Made by a program: the position numbers and the translations under genes
Shown: in pieces, positions 37,536-46,009 of the stretch
Numbering within the stretch: the first letter of the stretch is position 1
Layout of the letters: the number at the start of each line of letters is the position of its first letter
DNA from: Hyphomicrobium sp.
GTDB lineage: Bacteria > Pseudomonadota > Alphaproteobacteria > Rhizobiales > Hyphomicrobiaceae
Assembly (NCBI GenBank): GCA_002928735.1
Contig: PERL01000006.1
Span: 62,001-126,000 of the forward strand
Reading direction: 5' to 3'
Length of the DNA: 64,000 bases
The notes under the pieces: generated by a model
The model's database searches: none
Told to the model about the DNA's origin: nothing
Seen by the model: only the letters and a program-made list of their open reading frames with translations

Positions 37536-37710
37536 AAGCTGTTTGTGGCTTGGCGAGGCAGCGCCGTCCGGCTATTGCCATGGGCAGGTGGGCATTTTGC
37601 CCGCACGCCATGCCGAGACGACACGGGAGGGGCCGGGGGGTTCCGACACTGCCCGCACGTCTAGAATAGCGAATGCGCGTCAACCGTTGCGTCAGTTGAG
37701 GAGAACGTCC

Positions 37711-39021
37711 ATGTCCACCAGCGTCATCGAGATCCTGAAAGGCTTCATCACCCCGAACCTGCTGAACGGCGTCGGTTCGGCAATCGGAATTCCAGGCGAT
37801 GTCGCCGGTCGCGGTCTCACCGACCTCGTTGGACAATACCTCGGTGCCCTCGTGCAGCAGTCGGGCGATCGCGATGCGATGGCGCATGTCGCAGAACTCG
37901 CCAACTCCGTCTCGCGCGACACCTCCGGCATCAACGACATCAAGGGCCTTCTCGCGGGTGGCATCCCGAGCACGATGGCGGTCCTCGCCGGCAACCGCCT
38001 GATGGGCTCGCTGTTCGGCGTCTGGCAGGCCTCTACCGTGCACAAGACCGCAGGCGCGTTGGGCATCGGCCCCGTCGCATCGTCGTCGCTCTTCAACCTC
38101 GCAGCCCCGCTCGTCCTCTCGGCCATCTCCAAGCGCCTCGGCGGCGGCGCACTCACAGGCGCAGCCCTCACCGCTCTCATCGGTCAGGAAAAGGGTGCGA
38201 TGATGAGCGGCCTCAGTTCGCTCGCCGCCAACATCGTGTCGCCCGTCAAGGCCGCCGCGCCCGCCGCTGTGGCTCCCGCGGCCGTTGCCGCCGCAGCACC
38301 AGTCGCCGCAGCCGCTGTCAAGGCAGCCACCCGCACCGCCGCTCCGGCAGCCGCCGCCGCACCTGCATACGCAGGACGCGACAACGGCCTCTTCACGTCC
38401 TTCCTCTGGCTGTTATTGCCGCTCGCCTTCATTGGCTGGCTGGCGTGGCAGAAATTGAATGAGCCACCCGCCGAACCACCCGCGCCCGCGGCCGCGGCGG
38501 AGCCCGCAGCGGCACCCGCAGCGGCACCCGCACCTGCCGCCGCTGCCAGGTCCGAGCCGGCAGCCGGCTTTACGCGCATCGGCCTCGCCGGTGGCACCGA
38601 CATCGATGCAGCAACCGATGGCGTCGAATCCAAGATCATCGCATTCATCAATGATCCGGGCGCAGTGATCGACAAGACGGTGTGGTTCAACTTCGACCGC
38701 CTCACCTTCGAGACGGGCTCCACCAGCCTGACGACGGAATCCAAGGCGCAGATCGACAACATCGTCGCGATCCTCAACGCTTACCCCGCCGTGAAGATCA
38801 AGATCGGCGGCTACACCGACAACGTCGGCGATCCGCAGGCCAACCTCGATCTCTCCGGAAATCGCGCCACGAAGGTGATGCAAGCCATCGTTGCCGGCGG
38901 TATCGCAGCCGATCGCGTCGAAGCCGAAGGCTACGGCGATCAGTTCCCCGTCGCCGATAACGCCACGGAAGAAGGCCGCGCTCAGAACCGCCGCACCTCG
39001 GTCAGCATCCGCGCGAAGTGA
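37711..39021 (+). CDS. OmpA-family protein with DUF937-like N-terminus
   Basis: A 436-residue protein. The N-terminal 165 residues look like DUF937 (glycine/serine-rich helices). A Pro/Ala-rich linker follows, then one TM helix (about 231-248, FLWLLLPLAFIGWLAW), a second Ala/Pro linker and a C-terminal OmpA peptidoglycan-binding domain (about 320-436) with the motif IGGYTDNVGDPQANLDLSGNRA split in the usual NxxLSxxRA form. It therefore probably spans the inner membrane with its OmpA domain in the periplasm. TTGAGGAGAA lies before the ATG. Confidence 0.85.
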   Translation: MSTSVIEILKGFITPNLLNGVGSAIGIPGDVAGRGLTDLVGQYLGALVQQSGDRDAMAHVAELANSVSRDTSGINDIKGLLAGGIPSTMAVLAGNRLMGSLFGVWQASTVHKTAGALGIGPVASSSLFNLAAPLVLSAISKRLGGGALTGAALTALIGQEKGAMMSGLSSLAANIVSPVKAAAPAAVAPAAVAAAAPVAAAAVKAATRTAAPAAAAAPAYAGRDNGLFTSFLWLLLPLAFIGWLAWQKLNEPPAEPPAPAAAAEPAAAPAAAPAPAAAARSEPAAGFTRIGLAGGTDIDAATDGVESKIIAFINDPGAVIDKTVWFNFDRLTFETGSTSLTTESKAQIDNIVAILNAYPAVKIKIGGYTDNVGDPQANLDLSGNRATKVMQAIVAGGIAADRVEAEGYGDQFPVADNATEEGRAQNRRTSVSIRAK

Positions 39022-39050
39022 ATTCAATTGTCTGAAGTTCTGAACAATAG

Positions 39051-39079
39051 AAAGCGGGGCCTTCGGGTCCCGCTTTTTT
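39051..39079 (+). terminator. Terminator of the OmpA-like gene
   Basis: AAAGCGGG and CCCGCTTT form the stem around a ten-base, partly self-pairing loop, followed by a T-run. It lies four bases before the end of the convergent SDR gene. Confidence 0.85.
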
Positions 39080-39082
39080 GCA

Positions 39083-39910
39083 TCACATCTTCTGCACGAA
39101 CCAATCGATGGTCCGCTGCGGGGCCACGCGCTTCAGCGCCGCTGCGAAATACGTCGGCTTCGTCACGTAGTAACGCATCTTCGGCCGCGTACTCTCCACC
39201 GCGTGCACCAGCTTCTCGGCCACCGCCTCCGGCTCCAGCTTAAACGCGTCGTTGCCGCCCTGCTTCATGCGCGCCAGCCGCGCCTCATAAAGCGCCCGGT
39301 GCGGCGACGCTGGGATATCTATGGTCGCAACGAAATTGGCCAGCGCGTGCTCGACAAACCGCGTCCGGATCGGCCCCGGCTCGATGAGTGACACGTGTAC
39401 GCCGCTGCCCTTGAGTTCGATCCGCAGGCTGTCGCTCAGCGCTTCCATCGCGAACTTCGACGCGCAGTAAGCTCCCCGAAACGGCGCCGCGACGAGCCCC
39501 AGCACCGACGAACATTGCACGATCCGTCCATGCCCCTGCTGCCGCATGACCGGCAGAATACGCCGCGTCAGATCATGCTGCGCGAACAGGTTGACCTCAA
39601 ACTGCCGCCGCAGCGCCTCTCCCGGCATATCCTCAATCGCGCCGACCTGCCCATAGGCCGCGTTGTTGAACAGCGCATCAATCCGCCCGCCTGAGATTGC
39701 CAGCGCTCGCTCAGCGCCTGCTGCCACCGACGCCGGATCCGACATCTCCACATGCACCGCGTCGACGCCGATATCCGCCCGCAGCATCGCCAGATCGTCG
39801 TCGCGCCGCGCCGTTGCGATCACATGCCAGCCACGCGCCTTCATCACCCGCGCCGACGCCAGCCCAATGCCCGACGAACAGCCCGTAATGAGGATCGTGC
39901 GCGCGCTCAT
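39083..39910 (-). CDS. Short-chain dehydrogenase/reductase
   Basis: A 275-residue Rossmann-fold oxidoreductase. The NAD(P)-binding motif TGCSSGIG is near the N-terminus, NNAAYG matches the NNAG strand, the catalytic Ser is in CSSVLG, and YCASK supplies Tyr and Lys. The Arg after the first beta strand (ATARR) favours NADPH. The ATG at 39910 has GGAG seven bases upstream. Substrate unknown. A role in lipid or sterol-type metabolism is possible, but nothing nearby supports it. Confidence 0.9.
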   Translation of the reverse strand: MSARTILITGCSSGIGLASARVMKARGWHVIATARRDDDLAMLRADIGVDAVHVEMSDPASVAAGAERALAISGGRIDALFNNAAYGQVGAIEDMPGEALRRQFEVNLFAQHDLTRRILPVMRQQGHGRIVQCSSVLGLVAAPFRGAYCASKFAMEALSDSLRIELKGSGVHVSLIEPGPIRTRFVEHALANFVATIDIPASPHRALYEARLARMKQGGNDAFKLEPEAVAEKLVHAVESTRPKMRYYVTKPTYFAAALKRVAPQRTIDWFVQKM

Positions 39911-39949
39911 GCCAAGCTCCAATCGTGATTGATCGTGTCTGTGCGCGCG

Positions 39950-40897
39950 TTACGTCGGCCAAACGGCATACGCCTCGCCCAGGTGCCCATACGTGCGTAC
40001 ATCCGGATGCATAATCTCAGCGAGTATTTCCGCGCTCTCCACGAGCCGCGGCCCCGGCCGGTTAAAAAACGCATTCCCATCGGCCACGAACACGCGGCCC
40101 TCGCGCACGGCACGCAACGACTTGAACACGGGATGGCCGCGCAGCGCCTCCATCTCCGGCAGCGAGGTCGCGATCTCATAGCCGCACGGCCCAACAAGCA
40201 GAATGTCGGGATCGGCCGCCGCAAAGTCCTCCCAGCTCACCCACGGCGAGTTCTCGCCGCTGACGCCAAACGGACTGATCCCACCCGCCGCCGTGATCAA
40301 TTCCGGCATCCAATGCCCGCCCGACATCGGCGGCTCGATCCACTCGACAAAGCCGAGCGTCCGCCGCGGCCGCCCCTCGACCGACGCCGCAATCTCCGCG
40401 ATGCGCGCCTGCATCGACGCGACAAGCTCCGCCCCCGCCGCCGGCCGCCCGATGGCCTCCGCGACACTCACGATATCCGCATAAACGTCAGACAACGTGT
40501 GCGGCCGAAGCGATACGATCCGCGCGCTGCTGTCCGTCCATGTGCACAGCGCCGCCTCCACGTCCGCCAGCGACACCGCGCACACCTCGCACTGGTCCTG
40601 CGTGAGGATCACGTCCGGCGCCAGCGCCCGCATGCGGTCCGCGTCCACCTCGTAGACCGCCAGACCCTGCTCCATGAGCCCTTTGACCGACCGGTCGATC
40701 TCTGCACTCGTCGCGCCATGAACCTTGAATTTCGCCCGCGTCAGCTGCGGCAGATCGAGAACGCCGGGCGGATAATCGCACTCGTGCGACCGCGCCACCT
40801 GAGACCCTCCCGCGCCGAGTGCGTGCAGGATTTCGGTGGCACTCGCAATCAGCGAGATGACCCGGGGCGAAGAGGACGTGTGTGCAATGCTGCTCAT
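39950..40897 (-). CDS. BtuF-like cobalamin-binding family protein
   Basis: A 315-residue protein of the class III periplasmic-binding fold (helical backbone), related to BtuF. It has SLIASATEILHALGAG near the N-terminus and SHECDYPPG, both typical of cobalamin/corrinoid-binding family members, but no signal peptide is visible, so it may be cytoplasmic or wrongly started. The sequence PDVILTQDQCEVCAVS is in the middle. No BtuCD transporter genes are adjacent. B12 is relevant here because Ecm at 48133 is a B12 enzyme. It is transcribed with the SDR gene downstream. Confidence 0.82.
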   Translation of the reverse strand: MSSIAHTSSSPRVISLIASATEILHALGAGGSQVARSHECDYPPGVLDLPQLTRAKFKVHGATSAEIDRSVKGLMEQGLAVYEVDADRMRALAPDVILTQDQCEVCAVSLADVEAALCTWTDSSARIVSLRPHTLSDVYADIVSVAEAIGRPAAGAELVASMQARIAEIAASVEGRPRRTLGFVEWIEPPMSGGHWMPELITAAGGISPFGVSGENSPWVSWEDFAAADPDILLVGPCGYEIATSLPEMEALRGHPVFKSLRAVREGRVFVADGNAFFNRPGPRLVESAEILAEIMHPDVRTYGHLGEAYAVWPT

Positions 40898-40936
40898 GGA
40901 AGCGTCATGGCATCGCCCGCGCGCCGCTTCAACCGC

Positions 40937-41749
40937 TTACTGCAACCGGTCCGCCATGACGGCAATCGTGCGCGCATACACCTCCGCCCGGTTCCAATCC
41001 TTGATGACGCCGTAGTTCGCCGAACCCGGCTGCCACGAGCCGCCGGCCTGCCAGCCATGCCCCTTCATAAAGTTCGCCGTCGAGGCCAGAATGTCGGGCA
41101 CCGAGCGCACGAGGTCGCGCCGCCCATCGCCATCGAAATCGACCGCATATTTGTCATAGGACCCCGGCAGAAACTGAACTTGCCCGATCTCACCTGCCCA
41201 GCCGCCGCGCATCTGCGCCGGGCTCATGTCGCCCTTTTGCACAATCCGCATCGCCGCCATCAGATGGCCGGTAAAAAACTCCGACCGCCGGCAATCATAG
41301 GCCAGCGTCGCGATGGCCTGAATGATTGAATATTTCCCCGATCCATCGCGCCCAAAATTCGTCTCCAGCCCCCAAATCGAGACCAGAATTTCCTTCGGCA
41401 CGCCATATCTTTTCTCGATTCGCGACAGTAGCCCGGCATGCGTCTTCATCTTGGCTCGCGCGCTGTTCAACAGACCCGGTCCCACGCGCTTGGCATAGAA
41501 CTGCTCGAAGCTAAGCTTGAACGACTTCTGCGAACGGTCGCGCCGGATGACTGAGCGGTCGTAACTCACACCCTCTAAAGCCCGCGACAGCGTCGCCTGC
41601 GAAATTCCGGCCGACTTCGCCCGCCCCTCGAAGTCCAACAGCCATGCTTGAAAACCGCCCGCATCGTTGCCGCAGGATTTGGCCATCGCCTGCCCTGCCG
41701 GCACAAACAAAAGAGCGGCTGCCGCCGCAATCAAAGTTCGCCGCATCAT
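40937..41749 (-). CDS. MltB-like lytic murein transglycosylase, no binding domain
   Basis: A 270-residue exported enzyme paralogous to the protein at 32214. The signal peptide is residues 1-23 (AGQAMA). The MltB catalytic segment is IWGLETNFGRDG (catalytic Glu), with LATLAYDCRRSEFF and WAGEIGQVQFLPG. It lacks the C-terminal PG_binding_1 domain and the Pro/Ala linker of the paralogue. Two ATGs, at 41749 and 41746, follow GGAGCTTG; either is possible. It is upstream of the BtuF-like gene on the same strand, but 40 bases apart with no obvious functional link. Confidence 0.9.
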   Translation of the reverse strand: MMRRTLIAAAAALLFVPAGQAMAKSCGNDAGGFQAWLLDFEGRAKSAGISQATLSRALEGVSYDRSVIRRDRSQKSFKLSFEQFYAKRVGPGLLNSARAKMKTHAGLLSRIEKRYGVPKEILVSIWGLETNFGRDGSGKYSIIQAIATLAYDCRRSEFFTGHLMAAMRIVQKGDMSPAQMRGGWAGEIGQVQFLPGSYDKYAVDFDGDGRRDLVRSVPDILASTANFMKGHGWQAGGSWQPGSANYGVIKDWNRAEVYARTIAVMADRLQ

Positions 41750-41841
41750 CAAGCTCCAATCCGTCTCAAACAAAAATCGCAACGCTCCTATTGGCTATAA
41801 CTGTGGCAGCCACGCGAACCAGCGCGATGAGTCGCAGGCAC

Positions 41842-41873
41842 GAAAAAGGCGGTGGCTTTTTGAGCCACCGCCT
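41842..41873 (-). terminator. Terminator of the small secreted gene
   Basis: AGGCGGTGGCT and AGCCACCGCCT are perfect 11-base arms around a five-base loop. On the minus strand the hairpin ends in TTTTTCG, 31 bases after the gene at 41904-42215. Confidence 0.88.
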
Positions 41874-41903
41874 GAGGTTGAACCTCGTGATCAGGAATTG
41901 CCC

Positions 41904-42215
41904 TTAGCGGCAGAACCACACCGGGCCGACGGAAACGCAGCCGCGCGAACGCCAGTTATAGGGCCGCGAATAGTAGCGGTTGTAGTTCCGATAGCGGTAG
42001 TACCGGCGATCGTTGCGCCAATTTCTATTGTACATGCGGCGTTCGCGGCGGTCGTTGATGCCGTTGCGATTGCGGTCGCGGACCTGGATCACGTCAGCGT
42101 GCACAGCACCCTGCGTAGCGCCCGCAGCCTTGGACAGCGGAGCGGCCGTTGCCGCCTGCGCGCCCATCATGCCGCCCATCGCGAGAACGGCGATCGTCAT
42201 CAGTGTTTTCTTCAC
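41904..42215 (-). CDS. Small secreted basic protein, Tyr/Arg-rich (GTG start)
   Basis: A 103-residue precursor. The start is most likely GTG at 42215: AAGGAG lies six bases before it and translation then begins directly at a signal peptide (KKTLMTIAVLAMGG). An ATG at 42233 would add six residues before it. The mature protein is rich in Arg, Asn and Tyr (RDRNRNGINDRRERR, then YYRYRNYNRYY) and ends RGCVSVGPVWFCR, with two cysteines that probably bond. Similar Tyr/Arg-rich secreted proteins are common in rhizobia. No function is known. Confidence 0.72.
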   Translation of the reverse strand: MKKTLMTIAVLAMGGMMGAQAATAAPLSKAAGATQGAVHADVIQVRDRNRNGINDRRERRMYNRNWRNDRRYYRYRNYNRYYSRPYNWRSRGCVSVGPVWFCR

Positions 42216-42408
42216 GGGAGTCTCCTTGCTCATGATCATTGCGTTCGAAAGCACTTCCCCGGCGTGACCCTGAGGTGTGCGGCTCTCGAGCGAACCAGAC
42301 ACATGGAAAACAACGATGGGCGGCCCGGGTTCCGTCGGTGCACTCGCGATAAATAATTGATCGTGCAGGGAACGATTGCGGAAGGCGTATCAGCAACGCG
42401 TGCGCGGC

Positions 42409-42816
42409 CTATCTGGCTGCCATTAATTCGATGAACACGTCGCCGTCGTGCATTTTCATCTTCAGCGTCGCGCCCTCGACCTCAAAGGTCTCCACCGTCT
42501 CGAGTGAAGCCAGGAAGGCTCGCTCGATGCCCATCGCACCGAGGCAATACACCCGCTTGCTCTGCGGCGCGCCGACGTCGATGGCGGGCGGATCGAGATA
42601 CTCAACCGGCGCCCAGAACTGATTGCAGCCCGTTGTCCCGGCCACGCGATCAGCTTCAAATGTCAGCGTCAGTCCGGCCGGTACCGCCACGCCCTGCACC
42701 TTCGTCACGGTCCACGACGTGCCCAGCAGCGGATGCTGAGATGCGCTGACGGCGCCATGGGTGACCCACGGCGCCGCCACGATTGCACTCAGGATGGCTG
42801 CGAAGCGCACGCTCAA
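42409..42816 (-). CDS. META-domain (HslJ-like) secreted protein (TTG start)
   Basis: A 135-residue protein with a signal peptide (about 1-25) and a META domain: LGTSWTVTKVQG, then GTTGCNQFWAPVEY and the C-terminal strands. META domains occur in the heat-shock lipoprotein HslJ and protease-inhibitor-like proteins. The likely start is a TTG at 42816 that overlaps the mcd stop (TTGA), with AAGG six bases upstream; an alternative GTG at 42810 is less well placed. The overlap indicates translational coupling to mcd. No metabolic link between them is obvious. Confidence 0.78.
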   Translation of the reverse strand: MSVRFAAILSAIVAAPWVTHGAVSASQHPLLGTSWTVTKVQGVAVPAGLTLTFEADRVAGTTGCNQFWAPVEYLDPPAIDVGAPQSKRVYCLGAMGIERAFLASLETVETFEVEGATLKMKMHDGDVFIELMAAR

Positions 42817-44492
42817 TTGGCGCCTTCCAGAAGCCGGCGCGCGATGACCTGCGCTTGGATTTCGGCCGCACCCTCGAAGATGTTAAGAATGCGCGCATCG
42901 CACAGCACGCGCGACACGGGATACTCGAGCGCGAAACCGTTGCCGCCGTGGATCTGCAGCGCGTTGTCGGCGTTCGCCCAGGCCACGCGAGCACCGAGCA
43001 GCTTCGCCATGCCGGCTTCCAAATCGCAGCGGCGGCCCTGATCCTTTTCGCGCGCGGCGAAATAGGTGAGCTGTCGCGCAATCATGGTTTCGACGGCCAT
43101 CATCACGACCTTGTTCGAAACGCGCGGGAACTTGTAGATCGGCGCCCCGAACTGCACGCGGTCAAGCGCATACTTGAGCGCCAGATCCATCGCGCACTGA
43201 GCCACGCCGACCGCACGCGCCGCCGTCTGGATGCGGGCGCCTTCGAACGTCGCCATCAACTGCTTGAAGCCTTGGCCCTCGACCCCGCCGAGCAGGCTTT
43301 CGGCAGGCACCTCGAAGGCATCGAACGAAATGTCGTATTCCTTCATGCCGCGATAGCCCAGCACTTCGATTTCGCCGCCCGACATGCCCTTCGCCGGGAA
43401 GGGGTTCTCGTCCGATCCGCGCGGCTTCTCCGCCAGGAACATGGAAAGACCCTTGTAGCCCTTCTCGTTCGGGTTCGTGCGGGCAAGAACAGTCATCACG
43501 TCGGCGCGCACGGGATGAGTGATCCAGGTCTTCTGTCCGGTGATCTTCCACACGTCGCCGTGCTTTTCCGCGCGCGTCTTGAGCGAGGCGAGGTCAGAGC
43601 CCGTGTTAGGCTCAGTAAACACAGCCGTCGGCAGCATTTCGCCGGCCGCGATCGCCGGCAGATACTTGGCCTTTTGCTCCGGCGTGCCGTTGTGAAGGAT
43701 CAACTCGCCAGCGATTTCCGCGCGCGTCCCAAGCGACCCTACGCCGATGTATCCGCGCGACAGCTCTTCCGAGACAACGCACATCGCAAGCTTGCCAAGG
43801 CCCATGCCGCCGAACTCTTCCGGCAGCGAGATCGAGAACACGCCAAGTTCGGCAAGATGCTTGTAGGTTTCCAGCGGAATGTATTCGTTCTTCAGGTGCC
43901 ACTCGTGCGCATGCGGCACAACTTCAGCGTCCGAGAACGTCTTCATCTGCTCGGCAATTTCGGCGTGCGTCTCGTCGAGACCGCTGTGACCATAGGTGGT
44001 CGCGCCCTGCATGGACTCGATGAGGTCGGCGAGCCGCTGCTTCACATAGGCGGCGCTGCCCTCCGCCAACACATCGGCGACCGAGTCTTCGTATCGGCGG
44101 ATCTCCGCGCGCGGGATGCCGAGCGCTTCCGGCCGGATGATCTCCACCTGGCTCATCGGAATGCCGCCGGCGATCTGCGCGCCATATTCTCCAAAAGCGG
44201 CAAGCAGGATCAGCTGTTCGATTTCGCCGAACTTGCCCTCGGCCTCGAGGTTGGCGGCCCACACGTTCATCTGCCGCAGCGATTCCACCGTGGTGGCAAA
44301 CCATGCCAGCCCGTGCGCGGCATGCTGGGCGGCATCCATACCACCGGCATCCTGAATGATCTGACGCACACCGGACTTGGCGAGGACGAGAATGCGGTCA
44401 GCCGCGCTGACGACCTCGGCCGTCCGCTCGATCAGCCGTTTGGGATCGGCGGCCAAGCTATCGGCCTTGGGCTTCAGCTGAGCGATGGTCAT
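42813..44492 (-). CDS. mcd: (2S)-methylsuccinyl-CoA dehydrogenase
   Basis: An FAD-dependent acyl-CoA dehydrogenase that oxidises methylsuccinyl-CoA to mesaconyl-CoA in the ethylmalonyl-CoA pathway. At 559 aa it is longer than ordinary acyl-CoA dehydrogenases because of an N-terminal helical domain (about 1-150) that marks Mcd. Family motifs are EEFGGMG, FTEPNTGSDLASLKT, GQKTWITHPVRADV and the C-terminal IHGGNGFALEYPVSR. The start at 44492 follows GGAGGAG. Ccr at 46010 and Ecm at 48133 complete the pathway-specific set nearby, supporting Mcd over a fatty-acid enzyme. Electrons would pass to ETF. Confidence 0.92.
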   Translation of the reverse strand: MTIAQLKPKADSLAADPKRLIERTAEVVSAADRILVLAKSGVRQIIQDAGGMDAAQHAAHGLAWFATTVESLRQMNVWAANLEAEGKFGEIEQLILLAAFGEYGAQIAGGIPMSQVEIIRPEALGIPRAEIRRYEDSVADVLAEGSAAYVKQRLADLIESMQGATTYGHSGLDETHAEIAEQMKTFSDAEVVPHAHEWHLKNEYIPLETYKHLAELGVFSISLPEEFGGMGLGKLAMCVVSEELSRGYIGVGSLGTRAEIAGELILHNGTPEQKAKYLPAIAAGEMLPTAVFTEPNTGSDLASLKTRAEKHGDVWKITGQKTWITHPVRADVMTVLARTNPNEKGYKGLSMFLAEKPRGSDENPFPAKGMSGGEIEVLGYRGMKEYDISFDAFEVPAESLLGGVEGQGFKQLMATFEGARIQTAARAVGVAQCAMDLALKYALDRVQFGAPIYKFPRVSNKVVMMAVETMIARQLTYFAAREKDQGRRCDLEAGMAKLLGARVAWANADNALQIHGGNGFALEYPVSRVLCDARILNIFEGAAEIQAQVIARRLLEGAN

Positions 44493-45031
44493 GTCGTCTC
44501 CTCCAGACTTGGGGCTTAGTGCCGCCCCCAAGGCGGTGGCCGGGGGCGCGAGATTGCATTGGGATGTCCCGTCGGGCGTCACATTTATCTGTACCGCCAG
44601 GGCTGGCAATCGCAACCCTGCGCGACACGCGCGCGCGGCTGACCATTGCCCCCCGGCAGAGACAAACAAGGCGACCCGCGAGGTCCGATGCGCCCCAGAA
44701 CACGGGATGCCCCATGAGAGGGAACGCGCACCCGGCACTCGGGTTGCCACAATGTGACCTGGGCGTTACGTACGCCAGCCGGGAGCGGATCCCTGGCCCG
44801 TTGACCCGGGCCCATACCGCCCTTGCGGGCGCGCTCTCGAAGGCTGGTGCGGACTTTATCCCGCGCGCGGTTCGCCGCATCCAGATTGGCGAACATCCGT
44901 GCAACATGCCCGCAACATCGGCGCATTCTTAACCGTTCGCATCTCGACCGGGCGCGGCGGGCCCGTTAGTTTCGCCAGCCTCGACCCCAGCCTCGACCAA
45001 TTCCCAGACGACGGAAAACCCACCGAGTCGC
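44493..45031. other. Intergenic region between mcd and the BrkB-type gene
   Basis: This 539-base stretch must contain the mcd promoter (minus) and the BrkB-gene promoter (plus). Open frames in it have no family resemblance or ribosome binding site. I do not see a clear terminator or operator. Confidence 0.4.
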
Positions 45032-45922
45032 ATGAACCGCTACCGCACAGTCCTGGGAGCACTCTACCGGCTTTATGAGCACTCGGGCTTTTCGCTCGCC
45101 GGTGCCGTCGCTTTCTCGTTCGTGGTCTCTCTTTTTCCCTTCTGCATCTTTGTCGGTGCCCTCTCGGGCATCTTCGGCGGCCGCGAACTGGCCACCCAGG
45201 CCGTCGCCCAGCTCTTCGACATCTTGCCCGAAGCCGTCGCCTCCGCGCTCGCCCCGCAGGTGGAATCGATCATGGGCTCCAGCCGTATCGACCTCCTTAC
45301 GGTCTCCGGTTTCCTCGCCCTCTTTTTCGCAACAAGCGCCATCGAAACCATGCGTGCAGCTCTCAACGGGGCCTACCGCGTGCAGGAGAAGCGGCCCTAT
45401 CCGGTCTGCCTTCTGATCAGCATGTGTTTTGTGTTCGTCAGCGCGGTCGCGATGCTCGTTCTTACCTGGGCCGTGGTGTTCGGTCCCGCGATTGCAGCAG
45501 CCATCGCCGAGTTCGAACCCGACTGGGCCAAGGAGCTTCTGGAATCGACCTGGGTCGACACGATCCAGCGCTATGCGCTCGCCATCGTCGTCATCACAGC
45601 CCTTCTTCTATCGTTCCACCTCTGGCTCGCCGCCGGCAAGCGCCGCCTTGCCGATGTGTGGCCGGGTGTGGTCGTCTCCGTCGTGCTCTGGATCCTCGTC
45701 GCGTCGCTCTATTCGTACTACCTCGATCTCAGCGACTACACCCGATTCTACGCCGGCCTCTCCCAGCTCATGATCGCGCTGATCTTCTTCCAGTTCACGG
45801 CCATCATCATCATTCTCGGCGCCGAGGTGAACCGCGGCATCATGGAGCTGAAAAAGCTCGGCAACGGCAACGGAAATGGCAACGGTACCCACGTTGCACC
45901 AAGTCCCGCCGCTCACGGCTAA
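45032..45922 (+). CDS. YihY/BrkB-family inner-membrane protein
   Basis: A 296-residue protein of the YihY/virulence factor BrkB family, which is not RNase BN despite old naming. Six TM helices are visible, from about residues 22-45 onward, with the family pattern GFSLAGAVAFSFVVSLFPF at the start, LFFATSAIETMRAALNGAYRV in the middle, and GAEVNRGIMELKKL at the end. The C-terminus has a Gly/Asn-rich low-complexity tail (GNGNGNGNG). Its function is unknown. It lies between mcd and ccr but on the opposite strand. Confidence 0.88.
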   Translation: MNRYRTVLGALYRLYEHSGFSLAGAVAFSFVVSLFPFCIFVGALSGIFGGRELATQAVAQLFDILPEAVASALAPQVESIMGSSRIDLLTVSGFLALFFATSAIETMRAALNGAYRVQEKRPYPVCLLISMCFVFVSAVAMLVLTWAVVFGPAIAAAIAEFEPDWAKELLESTWVDTIQRYALAIVVITALLLSFHLWLAAGKRRLADVWPGVVVSVVLWILVASLYSYYLDLSDYTRFYAGLSQLMIALIFFQFTAIIIILGAEVNRGIMELKKLGNGNGNGNGTHVAPSPAAHG

Positions 45923-45940
45923 GGCCTCACCCGCGCCGTT

Positions 45941-45980
45941 CCCTTCAAAAGAAAACGGGCGGCCCGCTTCCGGCCCGCCC
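45941..45980 (-). terminator. Terminator of ccr
   Basis: CGGGCGG and CCGCCCG (45955-45961 and 45974-45980) pair around a loop that can form an inner CCGG stem. On the minus strand the stem is followed by TTTTCTTTTG, 30 bases after the ccr stop. Confidence 0.75.
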
Positions 45981-46009
45981 GCGTATCATTCAGTATTCAA
46001 CAACGGCGA

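Noticed and set aside
43162-43551. Alternative frame inside mcd
   Set aside because: No start signal or family, and it lies within a well-supported enzyme gene.
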